Below, in pieces: positions 1 to 6,685 of a DNA stretch of 7,929 bases (position 1 is its first letter; every line of letters starts with the position of its first letter). Location of the stretch: positions 26,708 through 34,636 of the forward strand of contig DCGF01000041.1 of assembly GCA_002314555.1 (NCBI GenBank), in the 5' to 3' direction. The notes beneath the pieces were generated by a model that did not search any database, was not told where the DNA came from, and saw only the letters and a list, made by a program, of their open reading frames with translations. This DNA is from Ruminococcaceae bacterium UBA1785. GTDB taxonomy: Bacteria; Bacillota; Clostridia; Oscillospirales; Acutalibacteraceae. The translations under genes were made by a program, and so were the position numbers.

Positions 1-1097
1 GTGCTGACCGTCAGCCAGAGTTTACACAGATTGACCTTGAAATGTCTTTTGTTGACATGGAAGACGTTCTTGATATTGGCGAACGTTTTATGGTTCGCGT
101 ATTTAAAGAAGCTTTGGGTGTAGATATTAGTCTTCCACTTCCAAGACTCACATATGATGAGGCCATGACTCGTTTTGGTTCAGATAAGCCTGACACACGT
201 TATGGTGAAGAACTTTATGACCTCTCTGACATCGTAAAAGATTGTGGATTCGGTGTATTTGAATCAGCTATTACTGGTGGCGGATCTGTTCGTGCGATTA
301 CCGTTAAGAATGGCGCTGCTACATACACACGTAAAGAGATTGATAAACTTACAGAGATGGCAAAAGGCATTGGCGCTAAGGGCCTTGCTTGGATTCGTTG
401 GACAGATGAAGCTCTCGGTTCTTCATTTGGTAAGTTTATCTCTGAAGACAAGATGCAAGAAATTTTAAAGGCAGGAAATGTTGAGCAGGGTGACGTTGCT
501 CTTATCATTGGCGACACAAATAATACACATGTTTTAAGTATTCTTGGTGCTCTTCGTCAAGAGACAGCAAAGAGAATGGGTATTATTCCACAGGATAAAT
601 ATAATCTTCTCTGGATTACAGAGTTCCCATTCTTCGAGTGGGATGAGGAACTTCAGACATTCGTTGCTATGCACCACCCATTCACAGCTCCAATGGATGA
701 ATGCCTCGAGTATTTAGAGTCTGATAAAGCAAGGGTTCGCGCTAAGTGTTACGACCTCGTTCTTAACGGCATTGAGCTCGCATCTGGTTCTATCCGTATC
801 ACAGATCCTGACCTTCAGTCACGTATTTTTGACCTTCTTGGTCTCTCTAAAGAAGAGGCTCAGCAGAAATTCGGCTATCTCCTTGATGCCTTCAAGTTCG
901 GACCTCCTCCACATGGTGGTATGGGCCTTGGTCTTGATAGACTTATCATGCAGATGCTCCGCTGTGAGACACTTCGTGATGTAATTGCTTATCCAAAGAA
1001 TAAGGATGCAGTTGAGCCTATGACCTCTGCTCCAAGTTCAGTTGATAACGAACAGCTTAAAGAGCTTGGAATTAAGCTTGATATAAAAGCTGAATAA
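1..1097 (+). CDS. aspS: Aspartyl-tRNA synthetase, C-terminal part (5' end outside window)
   Basis: Class II aminoacyl-tRNA synthetase that charges tRNA with aspartate in the cytoplasm. The reading frame is open from the window edge: the first whole codon is at base 3 and reads ADRQPEFTQIDLEMSFVD, the end of class II motif 2. The ATG at 42 is therefore internal and not the start. About 364 residues are visible of an expected 590 or so; the N-terminal anticodon-binding OB fold and the first part of the catalytic core are missing. Visible next are the bacterial GAD insertion domain (roughly bases 200-560), the FPFFEW and MHHPFTAP segments, SGSIRITDP, and motif 3 (GGMGLGLDRL, near 915-945). The C-terminus is DIKAE, followed by TAA and, 13 bases on, a terminator. 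No frameshift or missing core motif is seen in the visible part. Identification is near certain from these motifs. Confidence 0.97.
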   Translation, partial: ADRQPEFTQIDLEMSFVDMEDVLDIGERFMVRVFKEALGVDISLPLPRLTYDEAMTRFGSDKPDTRYGEELYDLSDIVKDCGFGVFESAITGGGSVRAITVKNGAATYTRKEIDKLTEMAKGIGAKGLAWIRWTDEALGSSFGKFISEDKMQEILKAGNVEQGDVALIIGDTNNTHVLSILGALRQETAKRMGIIPQDKYNLLWITEFPFFEWDEELQTFVAMHHPFTAPMDECLEYLESDKARVRAKCYDLVLNGIELASGSIRITDPDLQSRIFDLLGLSKEEAQQKFGYLLDAFKFGPPPHGGMGLGLDRLIMQMLRCETLRDVIAYPKNKDAVEPMTSAPSSVDNEQLKELGIKLDIKAE

Positions 1098-1110
1098 AGA
1101 ATATAAAAAT

Positions 1111-1150
1111 AAACCCCCTGTTGGATAACCAACAAGGGGTTTTATTATTT
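1111..1150. terminator. Bidirectional rho-independent terminator between convergent genes
   Basis: Stem arms 1111-1123/1124 and 1129-1142 pair as AAACCCC-C-TGTTGG with CCAACA-A-GGGGTTT, with one C/A mismatch (1118/1135) and an ATAA loop. The + strand continues with a T-rich run (TTTTATTATTT) suited to ending aspS. On the minus strand the same hairpin is followed by TTTATTTTTATA, which would end the dehydrogenase-like gene whose stop lies at 1174-1176. One hairpin thus serves both converging genes. Confidence 0.9.
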
Positions 1151-1173
1151 AGTTACTAACTAGAAAATTCTAA

Positions 1174-2199
1174 TTATTCACCCTTCATACCAAGGAGCTG
1201 TTTGCCTTCAAGTGCAACCTGGCAAGAAACCTTGATAGAATCGAAGATAGCAGCCTTGATGTCATCTTCTGTAGCGCCAAGCTTCTTAGCGATACCTGTG
1301 TCGATAAAGATATCTTCAGCCATAACATCAGCTGTTGAGAATGGTGACATACCAGACTCGATGCCTTTCTTCTTATAGTCGATGATGATTGGGATAACAC
1401 CAAGCTTCATGCCCCATGCTGGAACATAGATGATTGGTCTGTTAGCACCCATACCACGTGCATCGTATACGATCTTAAGGAATGGTCTCCACTTAAGGTT
1501 GTAGCAAGCACATGGAAGAGCTTCGTAGCCCTTAGAATCACGTGTAGCTGAACCACAGATACATTCACCAACCTGACGGCATGTAAGCATAGCTGTACCG
1601 CCACCTGGATACATTGTGAATGGAAGTGGATCCATGATCTTTGTCTTATCGATGAGGATAGTCCATACTGGACGACGACCTGGCTGTGTACCGAAGATAT
1701 ATGGAAGTTCAAGTACATCTACTGCAAAGTTATCGTCAGCCATCTCTTCACAGTAAGCTTCCTGTGCAAGACGAGAAACGAAGTAAGGATTCTTCTCAAG
1801 ATAGTCAGTTCTTTCTGGGTGAAGCTTTGACCAATAAGCAAAGTATGAACCAAGAACTGTAGCTCTCTTAACGCCAACCTTCTTACAAAGTGGGAAGATT
1901 CTCTCAAGAGGAGCAATGTTAAACTTATGATACTTCTCAAGTACTGGAGCTTCGAACTCAACACGCTCGTCTACGCCTGCAGCGAATACGAAAGCGTCAG
2001 CGCCCTTAAGCCAATTCTCAATATCAGCATCTGTCCATTTATTAATATCCTGGAAGATGATTTCCATCTCTTCTGGGATTGGAGCTCCCTCTGGAAGTGG
2101 AGGAAGAGCAAGTGTTGATACCTGGTGACCCTTAGCGATCATCTGCTTAGCTGCTTCGCAACCAAGGAGACCTGTACCGCCAATCATGCAAATTTTCAT
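1174..2199 (-). CDS. NAD(P)-binding SDR/epimerase-like oxidoreductase, atypical
   Basis: A 341-residue cytoplasmic protein with an N-terminal Rossmann fold. MKICMIGGTGLLG gives the glycine-rich dinucleotide-binding motif GGTGxxG (residues 7-13), and DAFVFAAGVDE (68-78) fits the strand-4 segment of extended SDRs. The family acts on nucleotide sugars, steroids or flavonoids, or is regulatory; the substrate here cannot be told. The usual catalytic YxxxK is not evident: after GSYFAYWSK (117-125) the candidate is Y139-FVS-R143, with Arg where Lys is expected. The C-terminal half (PGRRPVWTILIDKTK, YPGGGTAMLTCRQVG) resembles substrate-binding lobes of epimerase-like proteins. I chose the ATG at 2199 because AAAGGAG lies 10 bases upstream; the in-frame TTG at 2205 would leave only 4 bases. 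Lysine codons are mostly AAG, as in the EF-G-like gene, which hints at good expression. It is divergent from that gene and has its own promoter. Confidence 0.85.
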   Translation of the reverse strand: MKICMIGGTGLLGCEAAKQMIAKGHQVSTLALPPLPEGAPIPEEMEIIFQDINKWTDADIENWLKGADAFVFAAGVDERVEFEAPVLEKYHKFNIAPLERIFPLCKKVGVKRATVLGSYFAYWSKLHPERTDYLEKNPYFVSRLAQEAYCEEMADDNFAVDVLELPYIFGTQPGRRPVWTILIDKTKIMDPLPFTMYPGGGTAMLTCRQVGECICGSATRDSKGYEALPCACYNLKWRPFLKIVYDARGMGANRPIIYVPAWGMKLGVIPIIIDYKKKGIESGMSPFSTADVMAEDIFIDTGIAKKLGATEDDIKAAIFDSIKVSCQVALEGKQLLGMKGE

Positions 2200-2209
2200 A
2201 ATCAAACAA

Positions 2210-2216
2210 CTCCTTT
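2210..2216 (-). promoter_or_regulatory. Ribosome binding site deciding the start of the SDR-like gene
   Basis: Minus-strand AAAGGAG. It sits 10 bases before the ATG at 2199 but only 4 before the in-frame TTG at 2205, so ATG is the favoured start. Two residues (M, I) would be added if TTG were used. Confidence 0.7.
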
Positions 2217-2244
2217 AAAATTTGCTATTTTATTTTGCTTTTAT

Positions 2245-2273
2245 ATTTTAGTCGTTCATTTAAATAAAGTCAA
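2245..2273 (-). promoter_or_regulatory. Sigma-A-like promoter of the SDR-like gene
   Basis: On the minus strand, TTGACT (2273-2268) is the -35 and TAAAAT (2250-2245) the -10, with an exact 17-base spacer. Transcription would start near 2238, giving a leader of about 38 bases before the ATG at 2199. The near-consensus boxes fit the codon bias of the gene, which suggests good expression. Read from sequence only. Confidence 0.75.
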
Positions 2274-2348
2274 ATACTATATAAAAAGTAAAGAGAAATA
2301 CTTGACTAAAAATATTACATATTCACAAAAATGACTTAAAAATTTCTC

Positions 2349-2360
2349 CACTTTAAAGTG
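2349..2360. repeat. 12-bp perfect palindrome abutting the -35 box
   Basis: CACTTTAAAGTG is perfectly self-complementary and ends at the base before the proposed -35 TTGTCC (2361). The size and place suit an operator for a dimeric regulator of the EF-G-like gene, but no known operator consensus is recognised. Confidence 0.5.
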
Positions 2361-2390
2361 TTGTCCGCCTTATATATATAGTGTTATACT
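2361..2390 (+). promoter_or_regulatory. Probable promoter of the EF-G-like gene
   Basis: TTGTCC (2361-2366) and TATACT (2385-2390) are spaced by 18 bases, with an alternating TATATATATA run (2371-2380) in the spacer. The start would be near 2397, with a leader of about 49 bases. A second reading is TTTAAA (2352-2357) with TATATA (2375-2380), spacer 17; this would use half of the palindrome as its -35. Which one is used cannot be told from the sequence. Confidence 0.55.
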
Positions 2391-2445
2391 TATACTACTT
2401 CATTTTTGTGAAATTATACGGTTAATATAAACAGGAGGTAACTTT

Positions 2446-4518
2446 ATGAAAACCTATGATTCTAACAGCATCCGAAATATTGCGATTGCTGGCCACGCAG
2501 GACGCGGTAAAACTACTCTTTGTGAGGCAATGCTCTATGTGGCCGGAGCAACTGACAGACTTGGTAAGGTAGCAGACGGAACCACAGTAATGGACTTCGA
2601 TGCAGAAGAAAAGAAACGTGGCGCTTCCCTTATGAGTGCTGTTGCTAGCCTCGATTGGAAAAACATTAAACTTAACATAATGGACACTCCAGGTCTCTTT
2701 GACTTTGCTGGTGGTCTTTCAGAGGCAGCTCGTGCTGCTGGTTGTATGGTTATCGTAACTGATGCTGAAAAAGCTAAGTACGATGTAGGTGCTGAGAAGG
2801 CTTTCGAAGCTGCACAGGCACGTAATCTTTCAACAATGTTCGTAATTAATAAGACAGACGCTGAAAATGCGAACTTTGGTGATCTTTTTGAGGAACTCCA
2901 GGCAATCCACGGAACAAAGCTTTGCCCAGTAGTAGTTCCTTATATTGAAGACGGAAAAATTAAGGCTCTTGTAGACTTCGGTCAGAACAAGGCTTTCACA
3001 TATGCAAATGGTAAGGCATCTGAGATTCCTATGCCATCAAGCGCAAAGCTTGACGCTATGCGTGATATGTTTAACGAGTCAGTAGCAGGCGCATCAGAAG
3101 AACTTATGGAGAAGTTCTTTGAGGGCGAAGCATTCACAGAGAAGGAAGTTCAGGATGGACTTCTTGAAGGTGTTACAAACGGTGATATCTATCCTGTATT
3201 TGCATGCTCTGGTTTAACACTTGAAGGTGTTGACCTTCTTCTCTCAGGTATCACACATCTTCTTCCTGCAGCTGCAGCTAAGACAGGCGAAATCGCTCTC
3301 GATGCTGACGAGAAGGAAGTTGCTCTTAAGTGTGATCCAGCAGGCCCACTTGCTGCTATCTGCTTTAAGACAATCGCTGACCCATTCGTAGGTAAGCTCT
3401 CATATGTCAAGGTTATCTCTGGTGAGATTAAGGGTGACACACCTATTTATAATGCTCGCACAGGTAAGACAGAGCGTTTTGGTAAGATCCTCTTCCCACA
3501 CGGTGGTAAGCAGGAAGATGGTACAGTTATCACAGCTGGTGATATAGCTATCCTTACAAAACTCGACGGTCTTAAGACTGGTGACACAATTTCTTCAGAT
3601 AAGAAGCCTCTTACACTTAAGGGTCTTAACCTTCCAACACCTTGCATGCCTATGGCAGTTTATGCTACAAAGAAGGGCGAGGAAGAAAAGATTGCTCAGG
3701 GACTCATCAAACTTATGGACGAGGATCCAACAATCACATTTGGTACAAACACAGAGACAAAAGAGCAGGTTCTCAAAGGTCTCGGTGAACAGCATATCAA
3801 CGTTATCATTGGTAAGCTTAAGGCTAAGTTTGGTGTAGATGTTGAACTTAGAGCTCCAAAGGTAGCATATAGAGAAGCTATTAAGAAGACAGTTGAAGTA
3901 CAGGGCCGTTATAAGAAGCAGTCTGGTGGACATGGCCAGTTCGGTGATGTTTGGATTCGCTTCGAGCCTTGCAACGATCCTGGCCTCACATTTGCTGAGG
4001 AAGTATTCGGTGGTTCAGTTCCAAAGAACTTCTTCCCTGCAGTTGAAAAGGGTCTCTTAGATTCTATTGAGCACGGTGTACTTGCTGGCTTCCCAATGGT
4101 AGGTCTTAAGGCTACTCTTTATGATGGTTCTTATCACCCAGTAGACTCATCAGAAATGTCATTTAAGACAGCAGCATCACTTGCTTATAAAGATGGTATT
4201 CCAAAGGCTAGTCCTGTAATTCTTGAGCCAGTTGTAAGTCTTAACGTTCTCGTTCCAGATGACAACATGGGTGACATCATGGGCGACCTCACAAAGCGTC
4301 GTGGCCGTGTGCTTGGTATGGAACCAGCACCTGGTAAGCCTGGTATGCAGCAGCTCGTAGCTGAGGCTCCAGAAGCTGAACTTTCAGACTTCCCAACAGT
4401 TCTTCGTTCGACAACAAAGGGTAAAGGTTCATTTACTCAGGAATTCGCTCGTTATGATGAGTGTCCAAACGAAGTAGCTCAGAAAGTTATCGAAGTTTAT
4501 AAGTCAGAAGAGGAATAA
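2446..4518 (+). CDS. Elongation factor G paralogue (EF-G-2-like translational GTPase)
   Basis: A full-length 690-residue, five-domain EF-G-type protein. Canonical EF-G moves tRNA and mRNA through the ribosome; the role of this paralogue group is unsettled. G domain: P loop AGHAGRGKTT (15-24), KKRGAS (56-61) where canonical EF-G has the RGIT threonine motif, DTPGLFDF (80-87), NKTD (135-138) and ACSG (253-256). Domain II spans about 300-385 and III about 400-475. Domain IV has APKVAYREAI and KQSGGHGQFG (491-500), then GSYHPVDSSEMSFK (571-584); domain V has VILEPVVSLNVLVP (601-614) and GDLTKRRGRVLGME. Leu84 replaces the catalytic His of DTPGH, which marks the EF-G-2-like branch and argues against this being the main fusA. 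It also lacks rpsL, rpsG or tuf neighbours. AGGAGG at 2433-2438 lies 7 bases before ATG. It appears monocistronic, with a promoter in front and a terminator behind. Most lysines use AAG, suggesting high expression. Confidence 0.95.
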   Translation: MKTYDSNSIRNIAIAGHAGRGKTTLCEAMLYVAGATDRLGKVADGTTVMDFDAEEKKRGASLMSAVASLDWKNIKLNIMDTPGLFDFAGGLSEAARAAGCMVIVTDAEKAKYDVGAEKAFEAAQARNLSTMFVINKTDAENANFGDLFEELQAIHGTKLCPVVVPYIEDGKIKALVDFGQNKAFTYANGKASEIPMPSSAKLDAMRDMFNESVAGASEELMEKFFEGEAFTEKEVQDGLLEGVTNGDIYPVFACSGLTLEGVDLLLSGITHLLPAAAAKTGEIALDADEKEVALKCDPAGPLAAICFKTIADPFVGKLSYVKVISGEIKGDTPIYNARTGKTERFGKILFPHGGKQEDGTVITAGDIAILTKLDGLKTGDTISSDKKPLTLKGLNLPTPCMPMAVYATKKGEEEKIAQGLIKLMDEDPTITFGTNTETKEQVLKGLGEQHINVIIGKLKAKFGVDVELRAPKVAYREAIKKTVEVQGRYKKQSGGHGQFGDVWIRFEPCNDPGLTFAEEVFGGSVPKNFFPAVEKGLLDSIEHGVLAGFPMVGLKATLYDGSYHPVDSSEMSFKTAASLAYKDGIPKASPVILEPVVSLNVLVPDDNMGDIMGDLTKRRGRVLGMEPAPGKPGMQQLVAEAPEAELSDFPTVLRSTTKGKGSFTQEFARYDECPNEVAQKVIEVYKSEEE

Positions 4519-4550
4519 TCTAAAACTCAAAAGGAGAAATTCCTATATTT

Positions 4551-4584
4551 GGAGCGGTCAGTATTTTACTGACCGTTCCTTTTT
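4551..4584 (+). terminator. Strong rho-independent terminator after the EF-G-like gene
   Basis: A 13-bp stem (4551-4563 with 4567-4579; one G-U pair at 4554/4576) closes a TTT loop and is followed by TTTTT (4580-4584). Its core GGTCAGTA/TACTGACC is fully matched. It starts 32 bases after the stop codon and separates the EF-G-like gene from the exporter cluster. Confidence 0.92.
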
Positions 4585-4598
4585 GTTATAAAATATGC

Positions 4599-4627
4599 TT
4601 TACATTATTTATTAAAAGTGTTACTAT
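4599..4627 (+). promoter_or_regulatory. Probable promoter of the exporter-to-pyk gene cluster
   Basis: TTTACA (4599-4604) and TACTAT (4622-4627) are 17 bases apart, just past the preceding terminator. The start would be near 4634, with a leader of about 46 bases. A weaker alternative is TTGCTT (4632-4637) with TATTAA (4656-4661), spacer 18, but that would start inside the ribosome site. Confidence 0.6.
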
Positions 4628-4664
4628 TCCTTTGCTTAATTTCTATTATTAATGGTATTAAATA

Positions 4665-4675
4665 AAAGGTGGTGA
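4665..4675 (+). promoter_or_regulatory. Ribosome binding site fixing the GTG start at 4680
   Basis: AAAGGTGGTGA differs by one base from the full anti-Shine-Dalgarno complement AAAGGAGGTGA. Its GG(T)GG core ends 7 bases before GTG 4680, which supports this non-ATG start. Confidence 0.75.
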
Positions 4676-4679
4676 GAGA

Positions 4680-5444
4680 GTGGAAAGAAGCAGAGCAGAC
4701 GCATATGAGTTTTTAACAATTGCACTAGAGATGGGTGAGTCACTTATGGCCTGTGGAGCAGAGGTAAACCGTGTTGAGGACACTATTTCTCGAATGGGCT
4801 TTGCTTATGGTGCCATCGAGATGAATGTTTTCGTAATTACAACATCTATCGTTGTGACTATGGAACTTTCCGAGGGTAACAGTATTACGCTAACAAGACG
4901 TATTACCGCTCCACTAAGCACAGACTTTAGAAAACTTGCACGTATAAATAATGTCAGCAGACATTTTTGTAGAGATAATACGCCACTTGATATACTTCGT
5001 GAAGAGTATGAGAAGGCTATTCGACCTACGACAAAACCTATTCGTATGTATATCGGCAGCGCTTTGGCTGCAGGTGCTTTTGCAGTGTTCTTTGGCGGAA
5101 ATGTCTTTGATGGAATAATTGCCGCTATCTTCGGTGTTCTTATTTGCTACTTCCAAAGAGAGCTTTCTCCACTCGCACCAAACCCTATTGTATATAACAT
5201 CGTCAGTTCTTTTGTTATCGGTCTTGGAGTTTGCCTTGCAGCAAGATTTATTCCAGGCGTTAACTTAGATAAAATCATGATAGGTGACATCATGTTACTT
5301 ATCCCAGGAGTTGCAATGACCAACGCTATTCGAGACATCCTTGTCGGCGACACGGTATCGGGAACTATGCGTATTGTTGAGACCGTAATGTGGGCGGGAG
5401 CTATAGCTGCCGGATTCATTATGGCGTATTGGATTGTGTGGTGA
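4680..5444 (+). CDS. Threonine/serine exporter, large subunit (ThrE N-terminal/YjjP type)
   Basis: A 254-residue membrane protein of the ThrE family (DUF1212). Characterised relatives are Corynebacterium ThrE, which exports threonine and serine, and E. coli YjjP, which with YjjB exports succinate; the substrate here is not decided. The soluble N-terminal part carries the family motif ACGAEVNRVEDTI (24-36) and a mixed strand segment (FVITTSIVVTMEL). About five hydrophobic segments follow, near 120-139, 143-158, 170-190, 200-215 and 230-254. The signature LIPGVAMTNAIRDI (207-220) and GDTVSG (223-228) lie in the membrane core. The gene starts with GTG, supported by a strong ribosome site, and ends 4 bases before the ATG of its partner, so the two are almost certainly coexpressed. 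In ThrE of Corynebacterium both halves are fused; here they are split. Confidence 0.92.
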   Translation: MERSRADAYEFLTIALEMGESLMACGAEVNRVEDTISRMGFAYGAIEMNVFVITTSIVVTMELSEGNSITLTRRITAPLSTDFRKLARINNVSRHFCRDNTPLDILREEYEKAIRPTTKPIRMYIGSALAAGAFAVFFGGNVFDGIIAAIFGVLICYFQRELSPLAPNPIVYNIVSSFVIGLGVCLAARFIPGVNLDKIMIGDIMLLIPGVAMTNAIRDILVGDTVSGTMRIVETVMWAGAIAAGFIMAYWIVW

Positions 5445-5448
5445 GCGT

Positions 5449-5898
5449 ATGACAGAAATAATCATTCAAATTGTTATGGCGGCGCTCGGTTCACTTGGCT
5501 TTGCGCTCCTATATAGACTTAGACCTGAGCATTTGCCACTTGCAACTCTCGGTGGCGCTGTCGCTTGGGGAATCTATCTTCTCTGCCTTAAATACACAGA
5601 GAATATATTTGCTTCAGCACTGATTGCTACAGTCTTTTGTACTCTCTATGCAGAACTCTTTGCAAAGGCACAAAAGACACCTGCAACAGTACTTCTTATC
5701 CCATCTGTTATTCCTTTGATTCCTGGTTCCGCTCTCTATTACACAATGAGCGGTCTTGTTCAGAGGAACTTAGAACAGGCTTGGTTCTATGCTAGACTTA
5801 CAATTCAATTTGCACTTGCTATTGCTATTGGCATAAGCCTTGTTTGGACATTTTGGGCTATTCTTTTCCAAAGAAAAGATCAACCACAGGATAATTAG
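5449..5898 (+). CDS. Threonine/serine exporter, small subunit (ThrE C-terminal/YjjB type)
   Basis: A 149-residue, almost wholly hydrophobic protein matching the second half of ThrE (ThrE_2/YjjB-like). About four or five membrane segments are seen, near 4-22, 30-47, 50-70, 80-98 and 118-140. The family signature is AKAQKTPATVLLIPSVIPLI (72-91) followed by PGSALYYTMSGL; the LIPSVIPLIPG segment mirrors LIPGVAMTN of the large subunit. ATG 5449 is chosen: it leaves a 4-base gap after the stop of the first subunit and a weak GTGGTGAG site (5438-5445) fits translational coupling. An in-frame TTG at 5434 would add 5 residues and overlap the upstream gene, with no ribosome site. It probably forms one transporter with the preceding protein. 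The C-terminal tail QRKDQPQDN is polar and likely cytoplasmic. Confidence 0.92.
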   Translation: MTEIIIQIVMAALGSLGFALLYRLRPEHLPLATLGGAVAWGIYLLCLKYTENIFASALIATVFCTLYAELFAKAQKTPATVLLIPSVIPLIPGSALYYTMSGLVQRNLEQAWFYARLTIQFALAIAIGISLVWTFWAILFQRKDQPQDN

Positions 5899-5916
5899 CA
5901 AAAAGGGGAAAATGTT

Positions 5917-6642
5917 ATGAAAGTTTTATCGTTTATCTTTTTGGGTCTTGGATTTATCTTTCTTGTTCTTTTCTGCAAAGAAAGAGTAAAGGCGTGTTCA
6001 CCACTTGCAGTAATTTATAAATCACTTGCATCCGCATCTTTTATGGGAATTGCTGTATCAGCTCTTTTTGCATCAATTGCAGGAACAGATAACACCCTTG
6101 GATTCTTTGTAATCTTTGGTCTTCTCTTTGGTCTTTTCGGAGATATTTGGCTGGATCTTAAATGGGTTTATCCAAATGATAATAAGATTTGGACTTTCGC
6201 TGGATTCTATGTATTTGCAGTTCAGCATGTGCTTATTACGATTGGACTTTTTATAAACTTCATTATTCCAAGAGGAAATAATTTCATTCTAATTTCAGCA
6301 ATTATGATTATAGTTGGTGTTGCTGCTGGTATTTTGAATGTACTCTTCCTTGAAAAACCAATGAAACTTAAGTATGGTGAGTATAAGAAGGTATCTGGTT
6401 TTTATGGTGGCATTCTTATTTCTATGCCTCTTCTTACTGGTGCCCTCGCAATTATGACAAACTTCCATTATGCAACAATTGATTTCATGTTCTTCGGTGA
6501 AGTTTTCTTCCTCATCTCTGACCTTATTCTTTCAGGTACATACTTTGGTGAAGGTAAGAACAGACCAGTTGATGTTATAACAAACCATGCAACTTATTAT
6601 ATTGGTCAGTTCCTTATTGCACTTGCAGTTTTATTTATTTAA
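5917..6642 (+). CDS. YhhN/TMEM86-family membrane protein, lysoplasmalogenase-like
   Basis: A 241-residue integral membrane protein with about eight hydrophobic segments. The pattern fits YhhN/TMEM86: a GLLFGLFGDIWLD block (68-80), FAGFYVFAVQHVLITIGLF (94-112), and FFLISDLILSGTYF (197-210) with a late TYYIGQFLIALA (226-237). Asp76 in GD and Asp202 in SD are the conserved acidic residues expected for this family. Characterised members (mammalian TMEM86B, bacterial YhhN-type enzymes) split the vinyl-ether bond of lysoplasmalogens, and plasmalogens are common in anaerobic clostridia, so this role is plausible, but the activity is inferred. The usual early KPL motif reads YKSLAS (34-39) here, so the match is divergent. 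AAGGGGA (5903-5909) stands 8 bases before ATG. The 18-base gap from the ThrE pair suggests cotranscription. Codon use is more A+T-rich than in the EF-G-like gene. Confidence 0.8.
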   Translation: MKVLSFIFLGLGFIFLVLFCKERVKACSPLAVIYKSLASASFMGIAVSALFASIAGTDNTLGFFVIFGLLFGLFGDIWLDLKWVYPNDNKIWTFAGFYVFAVQHVLITIGLFINFIIPRGNNFILISAIMIIVGVAAGILNVLFLEKPMKLKYGEYKKVSGFYGGILISMPLLTGALAIMTNFHYATIDFMFFGEVFFLISDLILSGTYFGEGKNRPVDVITNHATYYIGQFLIALAVLFI

Positions 6643-6685
6643 GTAGCAATTTGTTTATCCACAAAATTTTTAAAGGACGTTAAAA

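Larger units (their letters stand above)
2322..2412. repeat. 13-bp perfect inverted repeat bracketing the EF-G-like promoter
   Basis: The left arm TTCACAAAAATGA (2322-2334) is the exact reverse complement of TCATTTTTGTGAA (2400-2412). The arms are separated by 65 bases that contain a 12-bp palindrome and the whole predicted promoter of the EF-G-like gene. The right arm falls right at the predicted transcript start (about 2397), the left arm at about -63 to -75. This could be a paired operator. The A+T-rich setting makes a chance match less surprising than it would otherwise be. Confidence 0.7.

Noticed and set aside
1150..1172. Two short palindromes in the convergent gap, TAGTTACTAACTA (1150-1162) and TAGAA-AA-TTCTA (1161-1172).
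   Set aside because: They are short, A+T-rich and lie between a terminator and a stop codon; they are as likely chance as anything functional.
2302..2325. TTGACT on the + strand at 2302-2307 as another -35 for the EF-G-like gene.
   Set aside because: No acceptable -10 lies 16-18 bases downstream; the nearest A+T-rich hexamer is too close.
3595..3933. Minus-strand open frame of 112 codons inside the EF-G-like gene.
   Set aside because: It lies wholly within a well-conserved gene, has no ribosome site and shows no recognisable motifs; it is a shadow frame.
4529..4543. AAAAGGAG followed by AATTCCT after the EF-G-like stop, looking like a ribosome site or mini hairpin.
   Set aside because: No start codon with an open frame follows before the terminator; the 4-bp AGGA/TCCT stem is too small to matter.
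6648..6668. Possible weak terminator hairpin (AATTTGT with ACAAAATT) between the YhhN-like gene and the metal exporter.
   Set aside because: The stem is almost all A-T, needs a bulge and would be unstable; it does not break the proposed operon convincingly.
6643..6685. A yybP-ykoY (manganese) riboswitch before the putative metal exporter.
   Set aside because: Only 43 bases separate the genes, too few for the aptamer, and no fitting structure is seen.
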